Below are positions 1-9,276 of a DNA stretch of 64,000 nucleotides, piece by piece. Made by a program: the position numbers and the translations under genes. Positions within the stretch are counted from its first letter, which is position 1; every line of letters begins with the position of its first letter. Below the pieces are notes generated by a model. That model was not told where the DNA came from and searched no databases. It saw nothing but the letters and a program-made list of their open reading frames with translations. Origin of the DNA: Halomonas alkalicola (GTDB taxonomy: Bacteria; Pseudomonadota; Gammaproteobacteria; Pseudomonadales; Halomonadaceae); contig NZ_CP131913.1 of the NCBI RefSeq assembly GCF_030704205.1, positions 3,410,001 to 3,474,000 on the forward strand. Reading direction: 5' to 3'.

Positions 1-2
1 CC

Positions 3-617
3 GCGCGGGGCTATCGGGCGGTGACGCCCCAGCCGGTGCAGACCGGGGTGGGCAACTTCTTCTCCAACCTGGGCGAGCCGCGCACGGCGATCAACAGCCT
101 GCTGCAGGGCAAGCCGGGCAACGCGGGCATCGCCATGTCGCGCTTCCTGATCAACACCACCGTCGGCATCGGCGGCCTATGGGACTTCGCCACCCATATG
201 GAGATCACCGGCCGCGACGAGGACTTCGGCCAGACCCTGGCCGTGTGGGGGTGGGAGGAGTCACGCTACCTGGTGCTGCCCCTCCTGGGACCGAGCACGG
301 TGCGCGATACCGGTGGCCTGCCCGCCGACATGTACAGCTATCCGACCACCTACATCGAGGATGACGAGACGCGCCTCGGCCTTACTGCGCTGCGCATCAT
401 CGATACCCGGGCGGGGCTGCTCGACCAGGAGGAGCTGATCCGCGGCGACCGCTACAGCTTCATCCGCGATGCCTGGCTGCAGCGGCGTCGCTTCGAGATC
501 AATGACGGCGAGACGGGCGATGACCCCTTCGCCATGGACGACTTCGATTTCGACGACACGGATTTCGACGACGCGGACTTCGACGACGCCGACGTCGATG
601 ACGCCTTCTCCGACTGA
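3..617 (+). CDS. mlaA: MlaA/VacJ-family outer-membrane lipid-asymmetry lipoprotein, 5' end cut by window edge
   Basis: The reading frame is open from the first bases, so the signal peptide and lipobox lie outside the window. The visible part carries family hallmarks: GNFFSNLGEP near the start and FLINTTVGIGGLWDFA about 30 residues later. MlaA sits in the outer membrane and passes mislocalised phospholipids from the outer leaflet to periplasmic MlaC. The C-terminal 26 or so residues are an extremely acidic tail built from DFDD-like repeats, which is not part of the conserved fold. It ends 11 bp before a SpoIIE-type phosphatase gene on the same strand. Family assignment is firm; the role of the tail is unknown. 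Confidence 0.85.
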   Translation, partial: ARGYRAVTPQPVQTGVGNFFSNLGEPRTAINSLLQGKPGNAGIAMSRFLINTTVGIGGLWDFATHMEITGRDEDFGQTLAVWGWEESRYLVLPLLGPSTVRDTGGLPADMYSYPTTYIEDDETRLGLTALRIIDTRAGLLDQEELIRGDRYSFIRDAWLQRRRFEINDGETGDDPFAMDDFDFDDTDFDDADFDDADVDDAFSD

Positions 618-628
618 GGCCCCTTTCC

Positions 629-1816
629 ATGGACCGTCCCAAGCAGCTGATCGGTGTGATCGACGCCCCCGGCCCGGCGCGCAACGCCCTGGCCGAGGCC
701 ATCGCCCGTGATGGCCTGGCAGTGATCGCCGCCGACAGTCCCGATGAGCTGCCAGCGGGGGTCTCGCTGGTGGTGGCCCATGCCCGGGCGCTCTCCGAGG
801 AGCAGTGGGCGCCGCTCTGCGCGCGCCTGCCGACCCTGGTGGTCAGCGATAGCCGCGAGTCCCCCGGGCTGCTCTCCGCAGTGGATGCCGGCCTCGTCGA
901 CTACATCGTCGAGCCGCTGCGCCACGGCCAGCTGCTGCGGCGAATGATCCGCAAGGTGATCGAGCTGCGCCGCCTGGAGGAGGCGCGGCGCGAGGATCAG
1001 GCGCGCCTCGAAGAGCTCAACGAGAGCCTGGAGACCCACCTGGCGATGCTGCGCCTCGACCAGCAGGCCGGCGGCCAGATCCAGCGCAAGCTGCTGCCGC
1101 CGCGCCCCCAGACCTCGGGGGGCGTCACCTGCGACTACTGGTTTGCCCCCTGGCTCTATCTCTCCGGCGACTTCCTGGATTTCCAGCGCCTGGACGAGCG
1201 CCATCTGCTGTTCTATTTTGCCGATGTCTCTGGCCATGGTACCTCCTCGGCCTTCGTCACCGTGCTGCTCAAGTACCTGGCCAACCGCTGGCAGGGCGAG
1301 TGGGACGGCACCGCGCCCGAGGCCCTGCCACCGCGCTGGCTGAGCGATCTCAACCGCGAGCTGCTGGACACCGGCATCGGCAAGCATGCGACCCTGTTCG
1401 TCGGGGTCATTGACCTCGAGCGCCGCTATCTGCACTATTCGCTGGGCGCACAGCTGCCCATGCCCCTGCTGGTGGCGGATGGCGAGGTCCGGCCACTGTC
1501 CGGCGAGGGCATGCCGGTGGGGCTGTTTCCCGGTGCCGACTACCCCACCCTGGGGTGTTCGCTGCCCGAGAACTTCCGCCTTTGGCTGTGTTCGGATGGA
1601 GTATTGGAATGCCTGCCGGGCGAAACGCTCGACACGCGGCTCAGGGAGCTCGAGCAGCGGGTGCTGGCCAGCGAGACGCTGGAAGACCTGCGGGCCAGTC
1701 TGGCCCTCGGCCATCTGGCCAGCGGTGACGATGTCGGTATGAATACGGCCATCGAGGCACTGCCCGACGACCTGACGATCATGATGTTGAGCGGATTTGG
1801 CAATGTTGATTTCTGA
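629..1816 (+). CDS. Response-regulator-like protein with SpoIIE/PP2C serine phosphatase domain
   Basis: 395 aa. Residues 1-115 resemble a receiver domain, then a coiled-coil-like helix (about 115-150, rich in E, R and L), then a PPM/SpoIIE phosphatase domain (about 160-390) with the metal-binding motifs SGDFLDF and FADVSGHG and a late SGDDVGM-like segment. The receiver looks degenerate: where the phospho-accepting Asp is expected the sequence is SLVVAHAR. Such proteins dephosphorylate a STAS-domain anti-sigma-factor antagonist, and the next gene, overlapping by 14 bp, encodes exactly that, so the two form a partner-switching pair. No anti-sigma kinase gene is in the window. Output (sigma factor, biofilm or motility) is inferred only from family analogues such as HsbR-HsbA. 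Confidence 0.8.
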   Translation: MDRPKQLIGVIDAPGPARNALAEAIARDGLAVIAADSPDELPAGVSLVVAHARALSEEQWAPLCARLPTLVVSDSRESPGLLSAVDAGLVDYIVEPLRHGQLLRRMIRKVIELRRLEEARREDQARLEELNESLETHLAMLRLDQQAGGQIQRKLLPPRPQTSGGVTCDYWFAPWLYLSGDFLDFQRLDERHLLFYFADVSGHGTSSAFVTVLLKYLANRWQGEWDGTAPEALPPRWLSDLNRELLDTGIGKHATLFVGVIDLERRYLHYSLGAQLPMPLLVADGEVRPLSGEGMPVGLFPGADYPTLGCSLPENFRLWLCSDGVLECLPGETLDTRLRELEQRVLASETLEDLRASLALGHLASGDDVGMNTAIEALPDDLTIMMLSGFGNVDF

Positions 1817-2312
1817 AGGGCGCATCAAGGCGGCATTCGACGCTGGCGTCTTCGTCCTCAAGCTATGTGGCGACGTGCGCCTGACCCTCTGCGCGACCCT
1901 GGACCGCCAGGCCGAGCAGCTCGCCCAGACCCCCGGGCTCACCACGCTGATCATCGATCTGCGCGATGCTACCAACGTGGACTCCACTGCACTGGGCTTT
2001 CTGGCCAAGGTGGCCATGGCGGTGAAAGGCCGTCTGGCCGAGCGCCCCACCATCGTCGCCGACAATCCCGACATCCAGCGCATGCTCGACGTCATGGGCT
2101 TCGCTCGCTACTTCACCCAGGTGGAGGCGCCCATCACCGAGGTGTGCGAGCTGTGCGACCTGCCGGAGATCCCCTGTGACGTGGAGGAGACCCGCCAGCG
2201 CATCCTCGAGGCCCATCGCATCCTGATGCGCATGAACGAGCACAACCGGGAGGAGTTCCAGCCCCTTGTAGAGATGCTCGAGGCCCAGGAGGCCACCTCC
2301 CACCCCCACTGA
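1803..2312 (+). CDS. STAS-domain anti-sigma factor antagonist (HsbA/RsbV-like)
   Basis: 169 aa from the ATG; a TTG codon two residues upstream is an alternative. The N-terminal 100 residues form a STAS domain with the typical phosphorylatable serine in NVDSTALGF. The C-terminal about 60 residues (after the CELCDLPEIPC segment) are an added helical region containing two Cys pairs. In partner-switching systems the unphosphorylated STAS protein sequesters an anti-sigma factor; the overlapping upstream phosphatase gene would control its phosphorylation state. The gene ends 24 bp before the convergent transaldolase gene. Confidence 0.8.
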   Translation: MLISEGRIKAAFDAGVFVLKLCGDVRLTLCATLDRQAEQLAQTPGLTTLIIDLRDATNVDSTALGFLAKVAMAVKGRLAERPTIVADNPDIQRMLDVMGFARYFTQVEAPITEVCELCDLPEIPCDVEETRQRILEAHRILMRMNEHNREEFQPLVEMLEAQEATSHPH

Positions 2313-2336
2313 TCCGGGCCTTCTCCCTCCGCGTCG

Positions 2337-3275
2337 CTACGCCCGGCGCAGCTCGCCCAGCAGCGCCTCCAGCCTGCGCTGGTCCTCCATGAACTTGCGG
2401 ATGCCCTCGGCCAGCTTCTCGGTGGCCATGGCGTCCTCGTTCATGTGCCAGCGATACTCGGCTTCGTCCAGGGGCTCGAGGCCGCTGGTTTCTGCGTCCT
2501 CGGGGACCAGGCGGCGCTCGAGGGTGCCGCGGGTGTCGGCCAGCTCGCCGAGCAGTGCAGGGGAGATGGTCAGTCGGTCGCAGCCAGCCAGCGCCAGGAT
2601 CTCCCCCGCGTTGCGAAAGCTCGCCCCCATCACGATGGTGTGGTAACCATGCCCCTTGTAGTGCTCGTAGATGCGCTTGACCGACTGCACGCCGGGATCG
2701 CGGTCGCCGCTGAAGTCGGCCTCCGGCGACTGGGCCCTGTGCCAGTCCAGGATGCGTCCCACGAAGGGGGAGATCAGCGTCACTCCGGCGTCGGCGCAGG
2801 CCTGGGCCTGGGCGAAGCTGAACAGCAGGGTCAGGTTGGTGTGGATGCCCTCGCGCTCGAGCTGCTGGGCGGCGCGGATGCCCTCCCAGGTGGCGGCGAT
2901 CTTGATCAGGATGCGCTCCGGCCCGATGCCGTGGCGGGCGTAGCGCTCGATCAGCGAGCGGGCCCGGGCCAGGGTGGCGTCGGTGTCGAAGGAGAGCCTG
3001 GCGCTCACCTCAGTGGAGACATAGCCCGGCACCAGGGAGCTGATCTCGCTGCCGATCTCCACCGCCACCGCGTCCAGGGCGTCATCGAGGTCCGTCGCGC
3101 GGCGGGCGATCTCGGCCAGGCGCTCGCGGCGCCCCTTCAGCTGGGCGGCCTGCAGGATCAGCGAGGGGTTGGTGGTGGCATCGGTGGGTTCGAACCGGCG
3201 GATGGCGTCGATGTCGCCGGTATCGGCGACCACGATGGTCATCTTCCGGAGTTGCGAGAGCAGGTCGTCGGCCAT
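2337..3275 (-). CDS. tal: Transaldolase
   Basis: 312 aa, the usual size of class I TalB-type enzymes. Start chosen at the ATG of MADDLL because CAGGAG lies about 8 bases upstream; a longer in-frame start exists but lacks this. Motifs include [11 protein letters not shown] near the N terminus, the Schiff-base lysine in [11 protein letters not shown], and [11 protein letters not shown] and [10 protein letters not shown] further on. The enzyme moves a dihydroxyacetone unit between sedoheptulose-7-phosphate and glyceraldehyde-3-phosphate in the cytosolic non-oxidative pentose phosphate pathway. It is transcribed alone, convergent with the STAS gene and divergent from the MFS gene. Confidence 0.93.
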   Translation of the reverse strand: MADDLLSQLRKMTIVVADTGDIDAIRRFEPTDATTNPSLILQAAQLKGRRERLAEIARRATDLDDALDAVAVEIGSEISSLVPGYVSTEVSARLSFDTDATLARARSLIERYARHGIGPERILIKIAATWEGIRAAQQLEREGIHTNLTLLFSFAQAQACADAGVTLISPFVGRILDWHRAQSPEADFSGDRDPGVQSVKRIYEHYKGHGYHTIVMGASFRNAGEILALAGCDRLTISPALLGELADTRGTLERRLVPEDAETSGLEPLDEAEYRWHMNEDAMATEKLAEGIRKFMEDQRRLEALLGELRRA

Positions 3276-3412
3276 GGGGTAGGGCTCCTGGGGAAAGGGG
3301 AAGATCACTCTATCAAGCCAGTATGACAGGGAACAGGGACCGGCAGGGAAGGCGACGATAGGCTATGATTAGCGGCCTATCTATACATGCCAAGACATGC
3401 CAAGGAGTCTCC

Positions 3413-4597
3413 TTGACCCTCGACGCCCGACGCGTGGCGCTGCTGGTGGCCGCCAACACCGCTCTGGCGCCCTTTGCCATCGACGCCTACCTGCCCGCCA
3501 TGGCGGCCCTGGCCGATACCGTGGGCGCCAGCATCCACCATACCGAGCTCTCGCTCTCCGCCTTCCTGGCCGGTTTCGCCCTCGGCCAGCTGCTGTTCGG
3601 GCCGCTCTCCGATCGCATCGGCCGCAAGCCCGTGCTGCTCGGCGGCCTGGTGGTCTTCCTGCTGGCGAGCCTGGCCATCACCACGGTGGGCTCGCTGTCC
3701 GAGCTGCTCGCCTGGCGCTTCGTCCAGGCCCTGGGCGGTGGGGCCACGGTGGTCAACTCGGCGGCCATCGTGCGCGACTGCTTCAGCGGCCGCGAAGCGG
3801 CCAAGGTGATGTCCACCATGGCGATCATCATGCTGCTGGCCCCGCTGGTGGCCCCGCTGGTGGGCAGCGGCCTGCTCTATCTGGGCGAGTGGTGGCTGAT
3901 CTTCGTCTTCCTGGCGGTCTATGCCGCCTTCCTGATGTGGTTGCTGGGTACCCGCTTGCCGGAGACCCGGGCCCCGGGGTCGCTCGTCGCCTCGCCGCGC
4001 CAGGTACTGGCCAACTACGCGAGCGTGCTGCGCCACCGCGAGGCCATGGGCTACATCAGCGCCGCCTCCATGTCCTTCGCGGGGCTCTTCGCCTTCATCA
4101 CCGCCTCGCCTTTCCTCTATCTGGAGCACTACGGTCTCTCCCCCGGGCTCTATCCGCTGGTGTTCGGGCTCAACGTGGTCACCATGGCGGCCTCCAACCG
4201 GCTCAATATCCGGCTGCTGAGGTGGCGTTCGCCCCAGCAGAACCTGCGTCTCGGCCTGGGGATCCAGCTGGGGGTGGCCCTCGGCCTGGCGCTGGTGCTG
4301 GCCAGCGGGCTGGAGTCGCTCTGGACCGTGGTGCCGCTGGTCATGGTGTTCGCCGGCACCATCGGGCTGGTGGCCCCCAACGCCATCTCCGCGCTGCTCG
4401 ACCACTTTCACCACATGAGCGCCACGGCAGCGGCCCTGCGGGGGAGCATCCAGTTCTCCTGCGGGGCCCTGGCCGGGGTGCTGGTGGGGGCCTTCGAGGT
4501 GGACAGCGCCTGGCCCATGGTGGGCACCATGCTCGGCGCCGCCCTGCTGGGCAACCTGGGGCTGAGGCGGCTGGCGGGGCGGGCCGGCCATGGTTGA
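3413..4597 (+). CDS. Bcr/CflA-family MFS multidrug exporter
   Basis: About 394 aa with 12 predicted membrane helices. The MFS loop 2-3 signature appears as GPLSDRIGRKP and the region FIDAYLPA-like (FAIDAYLPAMAAL) in helix 1 is typical of the Bcr/CflA (DHA1) branch, proton-driven exporters of drugs such as bicyclomycin or of dipeptides. I place the start at TTG 3413 because AAGGAG lies 5 bases upstream; an in-frame ATG at 3365 has no good ribosome-binding site. It overlaps the next gene by 8 bp, suggesting a two-gene operon. Substrate is not predictable. Confidence 0.85.
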   Translation: MTLDARRVALLVAANTALAPFAIDAYLPAMAALADTVGASIHHTELSLSAFLAGFALGQLLFGPLSDRIGRKPVLLGGLVVFLLASLAITTVGSLSELLAWRFVQALGGGATVVNSAAIVRDCFSGREAAKVMSTMAIIMLLAPLVAPLVGSGLLYLGEWWLIFVFLAVYAAFLMWLLGTRLPETRAPGSLVASPRQVLANYASVLRHREAMGYISAASMSFAGLFAFITASPFLYLEHYGLSPGLYPLVFGLNVVTMAASNRLNIRLLRWRSPQQNLRLGLGIQLGVALGLALVLASGLESLWTVVPLVMVFAGTIGLVAPNAISALLDHFHHMSATAAALRGSIQFSCGALAGVLVGAFEVDSAWPMVGTMLGAALLGNLGLRRLAGRAGHG

Positions 4598-5324
4598 GCT
4601 GCTGCTCTCCGGCGTCGACATGACGCTGCCGGTGTGGCTCGGCTGCGCCGCTACGCTGGCCCTGGGGGCCTTCGTGCAGCGCAGCACCGGCTTCGGCCTG
4701 GCGGTGGGGGGGGCGCCGCTGCTGCTGTTGCTGGAGCCGCGCCTGGTGCCGGTGGTGCTGGTGCTGTTCGGTTTCACCGTGGCGCTTACCACCCTGCGCC
4801 ACTACTGGCGCGAGGTGCAGCCGGGCGAGATCGCCACGGCCCTGGTGGGGCGGATTCCCGGCAACGCCCTGGGACTCTGGCTGCTGCTGGCCGCGCCCAT
4901 GGCGGTGCTGGAAAAGCTCATCGCCGGCAGCGTGCTCTTCGCGGTGGCGGTGACCCTGTTCCGCTTCCGGCTGCCGGTCAATCGCGCCACCCTGTTCGGC
5001 GCCGGGGTCTTCTCGGGCATCTTCGGCACCATCGCCGCGCTGAGCGGCCCGCCCCTGGTGCTGCTGCTCCACGGCTTCTCCCCGGACCGCCTGCGCGGCA
5101 CCCTCTCGGCCTTCTTCGTGGTCACCGCCCTGATGACGCTCGTCACCCTGGGCCTTGGCGGGCTGCTCAGGGCCTGGCATTTCGGCGTGGCGCTGACCTT
5201 CGCCCCGGGGGTGCTGGCCGGCAGCTGGCTTGCCGGCCGGGTGGCCCATCGCCTCGATCGACGCCTGCTTCAGGGGGCCTCGCTTTCGCTCTGCACCCTG
5301 GCAGCGCTGGGCCTGTTGCTATGA
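4590..5324 (+). CDS. TauE/SafE-family (DUF81) membrane permease
   Basis: 244 aa, very hydrophobic, with about eight transmembrane segments in two repeats typical of the TauE/SafE family (for example GFGLAVGGAPLLLLL and GIFGTIAALSGPPLVLLL, containing the Gly/Pro-rich helix breaks). Members are proposed to move sulfite, sulfoacetate or other organic anions across the inner membrane. The start overlaps the end of the upstream exporter gene. Its stop codon (5322-5324) overlaps the first repeat of the Pho box of the following pst operon. Substrate unknown. Confidence 0.75.
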   Translation: MVELLLSGVDMTLPVWLGCAATLALGAFVQRSTGFGLAVGGAPLLLLLEPRLVPVVLVLFGFTVALTTLRHYWREVQPGEIATALVGRIPGNALGLWLLLAAPMAVLEKLIAGSVLFAVAVTLFRFRLPVNRATLFGAGVFSGIFGTIAALSGPPLVLLLHGFSPDRLRGTLSAFFVVTALMTLVTLGLGGLLRAWHFGVALTFAPGVLAGSWLAGRVAHRLDRRLLQGASLSLCTLAALGLLL

Positions 5325-5359
5325 CATCGTTCGGACACATCCATGTCACATAACTGAAA
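5322..5359 (+). promoter_or_regulatory. Candidate Pho box (PhoB operator) of the pst operon
   Basis: Four TGTCA-like pentamers recur every 11 bp on the + strand: TGACA (5322), GGACA (5333), TGTCA (5344) and TGAAA (5355). The best pair, TGTCA followed by ACTGAAA across an AT-rich 4-6 bp, fits the Pho-box form of 7-bp direct repeats with 11-bp periodicity. It lies about 100 bp upstream of pstS, as expected for activation by PhoB on phosphate limitation. The first repeat overlaps the stop of the upstream permease gene. Confidence 0.6.
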
Positions 5360-5460
5360 CCCTCACCCTGCAGACTCCTCACTGCGAACGGCTGACACAG
5401 TCGACCCGAAGCCGAAGGACCCGAGTCCACCGGCCCCTACGCAGAGAGAGGATCTTCACG

Positions 5461-6474
5461 ATGAACGTCAACAAGCGCACCCTGAGCGTTGCCCTGGCTG
5501 CCGGCCTGGCCGTCGGTGTCTCCACCGCTGCCATGGCGCGCGACACGGTCCAGATCGCTGGTTCATCCACCGTCCTGCCCTTCGCCAGCATCGTGGCCGA
5601 AGAGTTCGGTGCCAACTTCCCGCAGTTCAGCACCCCGGTGGTGGGCTCCGGTGGCTCCGGTGGCGGCCTGCGCCAGTTCTGCCAGGGCGTCGGCGAGAAC
5701 ACCATCGACATCGCCAACTCCTCTCGCGCGATCCGCAGCGCCGAGCTGGAGAACTGCATGGCCAATGGCGTCAACGAGGTCCTCGAGGTGATGTTCGGCT
5801 ACGACGGCATCGTCTTCGCCTCTCGCGCCGACCGCGGCAGCTTCGCTCTGACCCCGGCCCACGTCTTCGCCGCCGCCGCCCAGCAGGTGCGTGTCGACGG
5901 TGAGCTGGTCGACAACCCCTACACCCGCTGGTCCGAGATCGATGCCGACCTGCCGGATCAGGAGATCGTGCTGGTCATTCCGGCCTCCAACCACGGCACC
6001 CGCGAGGTGTTCGAGGAGAAGGTGCTGCACATCGGTTGCGACAGCTACGAGATGGAAGGCGACGCCTGTGACGCCCTGCGTGGCGATGGCCGCATCATCG
6101 AGATCGCCGGCGACTACACCGAGACCCTGGCGCGCCTGGACGCCCAGTCCGATGCGGTGGGCGTGTTCGGCCTGAGCTTCTACGACCAGAACCGCGACCG
6201 CCTGCAGGTCGCCACCGTGGACGGCGTGACCCCGAGCCTCGAGACCATCGGCTCCGGCGAGTACCCGGTCTCCCGCCCGCTGTTCTTCTACGTCAAGGGC
6301 GAGCACCTCGACGTGATCCCGGGCCTGGCCGAGTACACCGAGTTCTTCCTCAACGAGATGGTCTCCGGCTTCGGCAGCCCGCTGGAGGACGCCGGCCTGA
6401 TCCCGCTGGACGACGAGGAGCGTGCCGAGGCCCTGGAGCAGTTCCAGGCCCGCACCCTGGTCAGCGTCGAGTAA
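5461..6474 (+). CDS. pstS: Periplasmic phosphate-binding protein PstS
   Basis: 337 aa. An N-terminal signal peptide (MNVNKRTL, hydrophobic core, cut after AMA) precedes the mature protein starting RDTVQIAGSSTVLPF. The phosphate-binding signatures GSSTVLPF and GSGGSGGGLRQFC are visible. It captures phosphate in the periplasm and delivers it to PstCA. The start has a purine-rich AGAGAGAGGA tract 9 bases upstream; the frame is open further upstream but without a signal peptide. First gene of pstSCAB, preceded by a Pho-box-like repeat. It belongs to the longer PstS type found in marine gammaproteobacteria rather than the E. coli type. Confidence 0.92.
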   Translation: MNVNKRTLSVALAAGLAVGVSTAAMARDTVQIAGSSTVLPFASIVAEEFGANFPQFSTPVVGSGGSGGGLRQFCQGVGENTIDIANSSRAIRSAELENCMANGVNEVLEVMFGYDGIVFASRADRGSFALTPAHVFAAAAQQVRVDGELVDNPYTRWSEIDADLPDQEIVLVIPASNHGTREVFEEKVLHIGCDSYEMEGDACDALRGDGRIIEIAGDYTETLARLDAQSDAVGVFGLSFYDQNRDRLQVATVDGVTPSLETIGSGEYPVSRPLFFYVKGEHLDVIPGLAEYTEFFLNEMVSGFGSPLEDAGLIPLDDEERAEALEQFQARTLVSVE

Positions 6475-6531
6475 GGCCGTGATTCCCGGGGCAGGCAGGC
6501 GCCTGCCCCGGTTCGCCTATGCGGGGAACCC

Positions 6532-7905
6532 ATGAATAACCTTGCCTTGATCGCCATCCTGCTGATCGTCATGGCCCTGCCCCACCAGGTCGGCCTGACG
6601 CGCAGTCGTGCGGTGGCAACCGACGGCGTGCGACTGCACTCGCGTCCCGGCTACTACGGCATGCTGGTGGCCCTCTGGTGTGGCCTGCCGGCCTTTGCCC
6701 TGTTCCTGCTCTGGAGCCTGGCGGGCGCCTCGCTGGTGGAGCTGCTGGTGGTTCGCCAGCTGCCCCCCGAGGTGGCGACCCTCAGCGAGCGGGAGCTCTC
6801 CACCTTCCTGCGCCGCGTCTCGGCGCTGGCCGCCGAGCGTGCCGTTTCCGGCACGCCCAGCGATATCGAACTGGCGGCTGCGGCCCATATGGCCAGCCTG
6901 CAGCAGCTCGGGCGGCTGATCGCCATTGCCGCCATGGCGGTGGTCGCCACCGCCGGCCTGGTGCTGGCGCGGGGCCGGATCTCACCGCAGCTGCGTGCCC
7001 GCAACCAGGTCGAGCGGGTGATCACCGTGACGCTGGCGCTCTGCTCCGGCGTCGCCATCCTGACCACCGTGGGCATCGTGCTCTCCATGGTGGGCGAGGC
7101 GATGAACTTCTTCCGCTTCATCAGCCCGATGGACTTCTTCTTCGGTACCACCTGGAACCCGCGCTTCAGCACCGCCGGCGACGCGGGGCAGGGGGAGTTC
7201 GGCCTGCTGCCGCTGCTGTGGGGCACCCTGATGGTCAGCACCATCGCCATGCTGGTCGCCGTGCCCCTGGGCCTGATGACCGCCATCTACATGGCCGAGT
7301 ACGCTCCGGCCTGGCTGCGCAACGTGGCCAAGCCGGTGATCGAGGTGCTCGCCGGCATCCCCACCATCGTCTACGGCTTCTTCGCCCTGATCGTGATCGG
7401 CCCCTTCCTCTCCGGGCTCGGCGACATGGTGGGCATCAGCATCCGCACCACCAGCGCGCTCACCGCGGGCCTGGTGATGGGGATCATGATCATCCCCTTC
7501 GTCTCCTCGCTCTCCGACGACATCATCACCCAGGTGCCCAAGGCCCTGCGCGACGGGGCGTTGGGCCTCGGCGCCACCAAGTCGGAGACCATTCGGCAGG
7601 TAGTACTGCCGGCGGCGCTCCCGGGCATTGTCGGCGCCTTCCTGCTGGCCGCCAGCCGCGCCATCGGCGAGACCATGATCGTGGTGCTGGCGGCGGGCAA
7701 CAACCCGGTGCTGCACGCCAACCCCTTCGAGGCGGTCTCCACCATCACGGTGACCATCGTCAATCAGCTGACCGGCGACATGGACTTCGCCAGCCCCCAG
7801 TCGCTGGTGGCCTTCGCCCTGGGCCTGACGCTGTTCGTCATCACCCTTGGACTGAACGTCATCGCCCTGGTGGTGGTGCGCCGCTACCGCCAGCAATACG
7901 AGTAA
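6532..7905 (+). CDS. pstC: Phosphate ABC transporter permease PstC
   Basis: 457 aa. An N-terminal extension of about 150 residues with two or three hydrophobic segments and an intervening soluble stretch precedes the canonical permease core beginning near MNFFRFISPMDFFFGTTWNP. The core has six helices and the EAA-type coupling loop (EVPKALRDGALGLGATKSETI-like, ending GLGATKSET). With PstA it forms the inner-membrane channel. It lies 57 bp after pstS and 6 bp before pstA. The extended N terminus is known from PstC of halophilic and pseudomonad relatives. Confidence 0.9.
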   Translation: MNNLALIAILLIVMALPHQVGLTRSRAVATDGVRLHSRPGYYGMLVALWCGLPAFALFLLWSLAGASLVELLVVRQLPPEVATLSERELSTFLRRVSALAAERAVSGTPSDIELAAAAHMASLQQLGRLIAIAAMAVVATAGLVLARGRISPQLRARNQVERVITVTLALCSGVAILTTVGIVLSMVGEAMNFFRFISPMDFFFGTTWNPRFSTAGDAGQGEFGLLPLLWGTLMVSTIAMLVAVPLGLMTAIYMAEYAPAWLRNVAKPVIEVLAGIPTIVYGFFALIVIGPFLSGLGDMVGISIRTTSALTAGLVMGIMIIPFVSSLSDDIITQVPKALRDGALGLGATKSETIRQVVLPAALPGIVGAFLLAASRAIGETMIVVLAAGNNPVLHANPFEAVSTITVTIVNQLTGDMDFASPQSLVAFALGLTLFVITLGLNVIALVVVRRYRQQYE

Positions 7906-7911
7906 CCGCCC

Positions 7912-9276
7912 GTGACCACTGACACCCTCACCATCGAAGAACGCAGCCGCCAGCGGCTGGAAACCATCGAGGCCTCCCTGGCGGGGCGCCACGCCCGCGA
8001 GCGACGCTTCCGTCGCCTGGGCCTGGCGGCGGTGGTCACCGGCATGGGCCTGGTGCTGATCCTGTTCGCCAGCATCCTCTCCCGCGGGGTGCCGGCCTTC
8101 TGGCAGGCCACCTTCCATCTGGACGTCCACTTCGACCCCGAACTGATTCGGGTCGAGGAGAAGCCGGTGCGCGCCTCCGGCGAGAGCGCCAGTGCCTTCC
8201 GCGAGCGCGAGCTGGCCTGGATGAGCCAGGTGGGCCTGGTCAACTGGCAGCAGATCATCGACGAGGCGCTCAAGACCGAGCTCGGCGAGATCGAGTCGCG
8301 CCAGACCCGTGACCTGCGCGCCCTGATCACCTCCGGTGAGCGCCATGCCCTGCGCGACCGTTTCATCGAGGACCCCTCGCTGCTGGGGCAGACGGTGACC
8401 GTCAAGATGCTGGCCTCGGCCAACGTCGACGTCTGGCTGAAGGGCAACATCGACCGCAGCCTGCCGGATCATCAGCAGCAGCTCAGCCCCCAGACCCGGG
8501 AGTGGGCCGACGAGCTATACGACCGCGGGGTGATCACCAACGCCTTCAGCACCGCGCTCTTCCTAAACACTGACTCGCGCAGCTCGCTGGCCTCGGCGGG
8601 CCTGGCCGGCGCCTTCATGGGCTCGCTGTTCATGATGCTGGTGGTGATCGTGCTCTCGGTGCCGATCGGCGTGGCCAGCGCCATCTACCTGGAGGAGTTC
8701 GCGCCGAAGAACCGCCTGACCGACCTGATCGAGATCAACATCAACAACCTGGCGGCGGTGCCCTCCATCGTCTTCGGCCTGCTGGGGGCGGCGATCTTCA
8801 TCGGCTACCTGGGGCTGCCGCTCTCCGCGCCTCTGGTGGGGGGCCTGGTGCTGACCCTGATGACCCTGCCCACCATCATCATCGCCACCCGGGCCTCGCT
8901 GCGCTCCATTCCCGGTTCGATCCGCCAGGCGGCACTGGGCATCGGCGCATCGAAGGTCCAGACGGTCTTTCATCATGTGCTGCCGCTGGCGCTGCCGGGG
9001 ATCCTCACCGGCTCCATCCTCGGTGTCGCCCAGGCTCTGGGCGAGACGGCGCCGCTGCTGCTGATCGGCATGAACGCCTTCGTCGCCAACGTGCCGGGCA
9101 CCCCCCTGGAGCAGTCCACGGCCCTGCCGGTGCAGATCTACCTGTGGCAGGGCAACGAACTGCGCAACTTCTTCGAGGCGCGCACCTCGGCAGCCATCAT
9201 CGTGCTGCTGGGCCTGATGCTGAGCCTCAATGCGCTGGCCATCTGGCTGCGCAAGCGATTCGAGACGAGGTGGTAA
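7912..9276 (+). CDS. pstA: Phosphate ABC transporter permease PstA
   Basis: 454 aa from a GTG start 6 bp after pstC. After a first membrane helix (about residues 35-60) comes a roughly 160-residue soluble, presumably periplasmic, insertion. The conserved permease core follows (GAFMGSLFMMLVVIVLSVPIGV onward) with the coupling loop around QAALGIGASKVQT. It pairs with PstC. The next gene, pstB, starts on the base after its stop codon, implying translational coupling. Long N-terminal insertions of this sort are seen in PstA of related genera. Confidence 0.9.
   Translation: MTTDTLTIEERSRQRLETIEASLAGRHARERRFRRLGLAAVVTGMGLVLILFASILSRGVPAFWQATFHLDVHFDPELIRVEEKPVRASGESASAFRERELAWMSQVGLVNWQQIIDEALKTELGEIESRQTRDLRALITSGERHALRDRFIEDPSLLGQTVTVKMLASANVDVWLKGNIDRSLPDHQQQLSPQTREWADELYDRGVITNAFSTALFLNTDSRSSLASAGLAGAFMGSLFMMLVVIVLSVPIGVASAIYLEEFAPKNRLTDLIEININNLAAVPSIVFGLLGAAIFIGYLGLPLSAPLVGGLVLTLMTLPTIIIATRASLRSIPGSIRQAALGIGASKVQTVFHHVLPLALPGILTGSILGVAQALGETAPLLLIGMNAFVANVPGTPLEQSTALPVQIYLWQGNELRNFFEARTSAAIIVLLGLMLSLNALAIWLRKRFETRW

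Noticed and set aside
3377..4792. Long minus-strand frame opposite the MFS exporter
   Set aside because: Gln/His/Gly-rich low-complexity translation; the plus strand encodes a clear 12-helix transporter.
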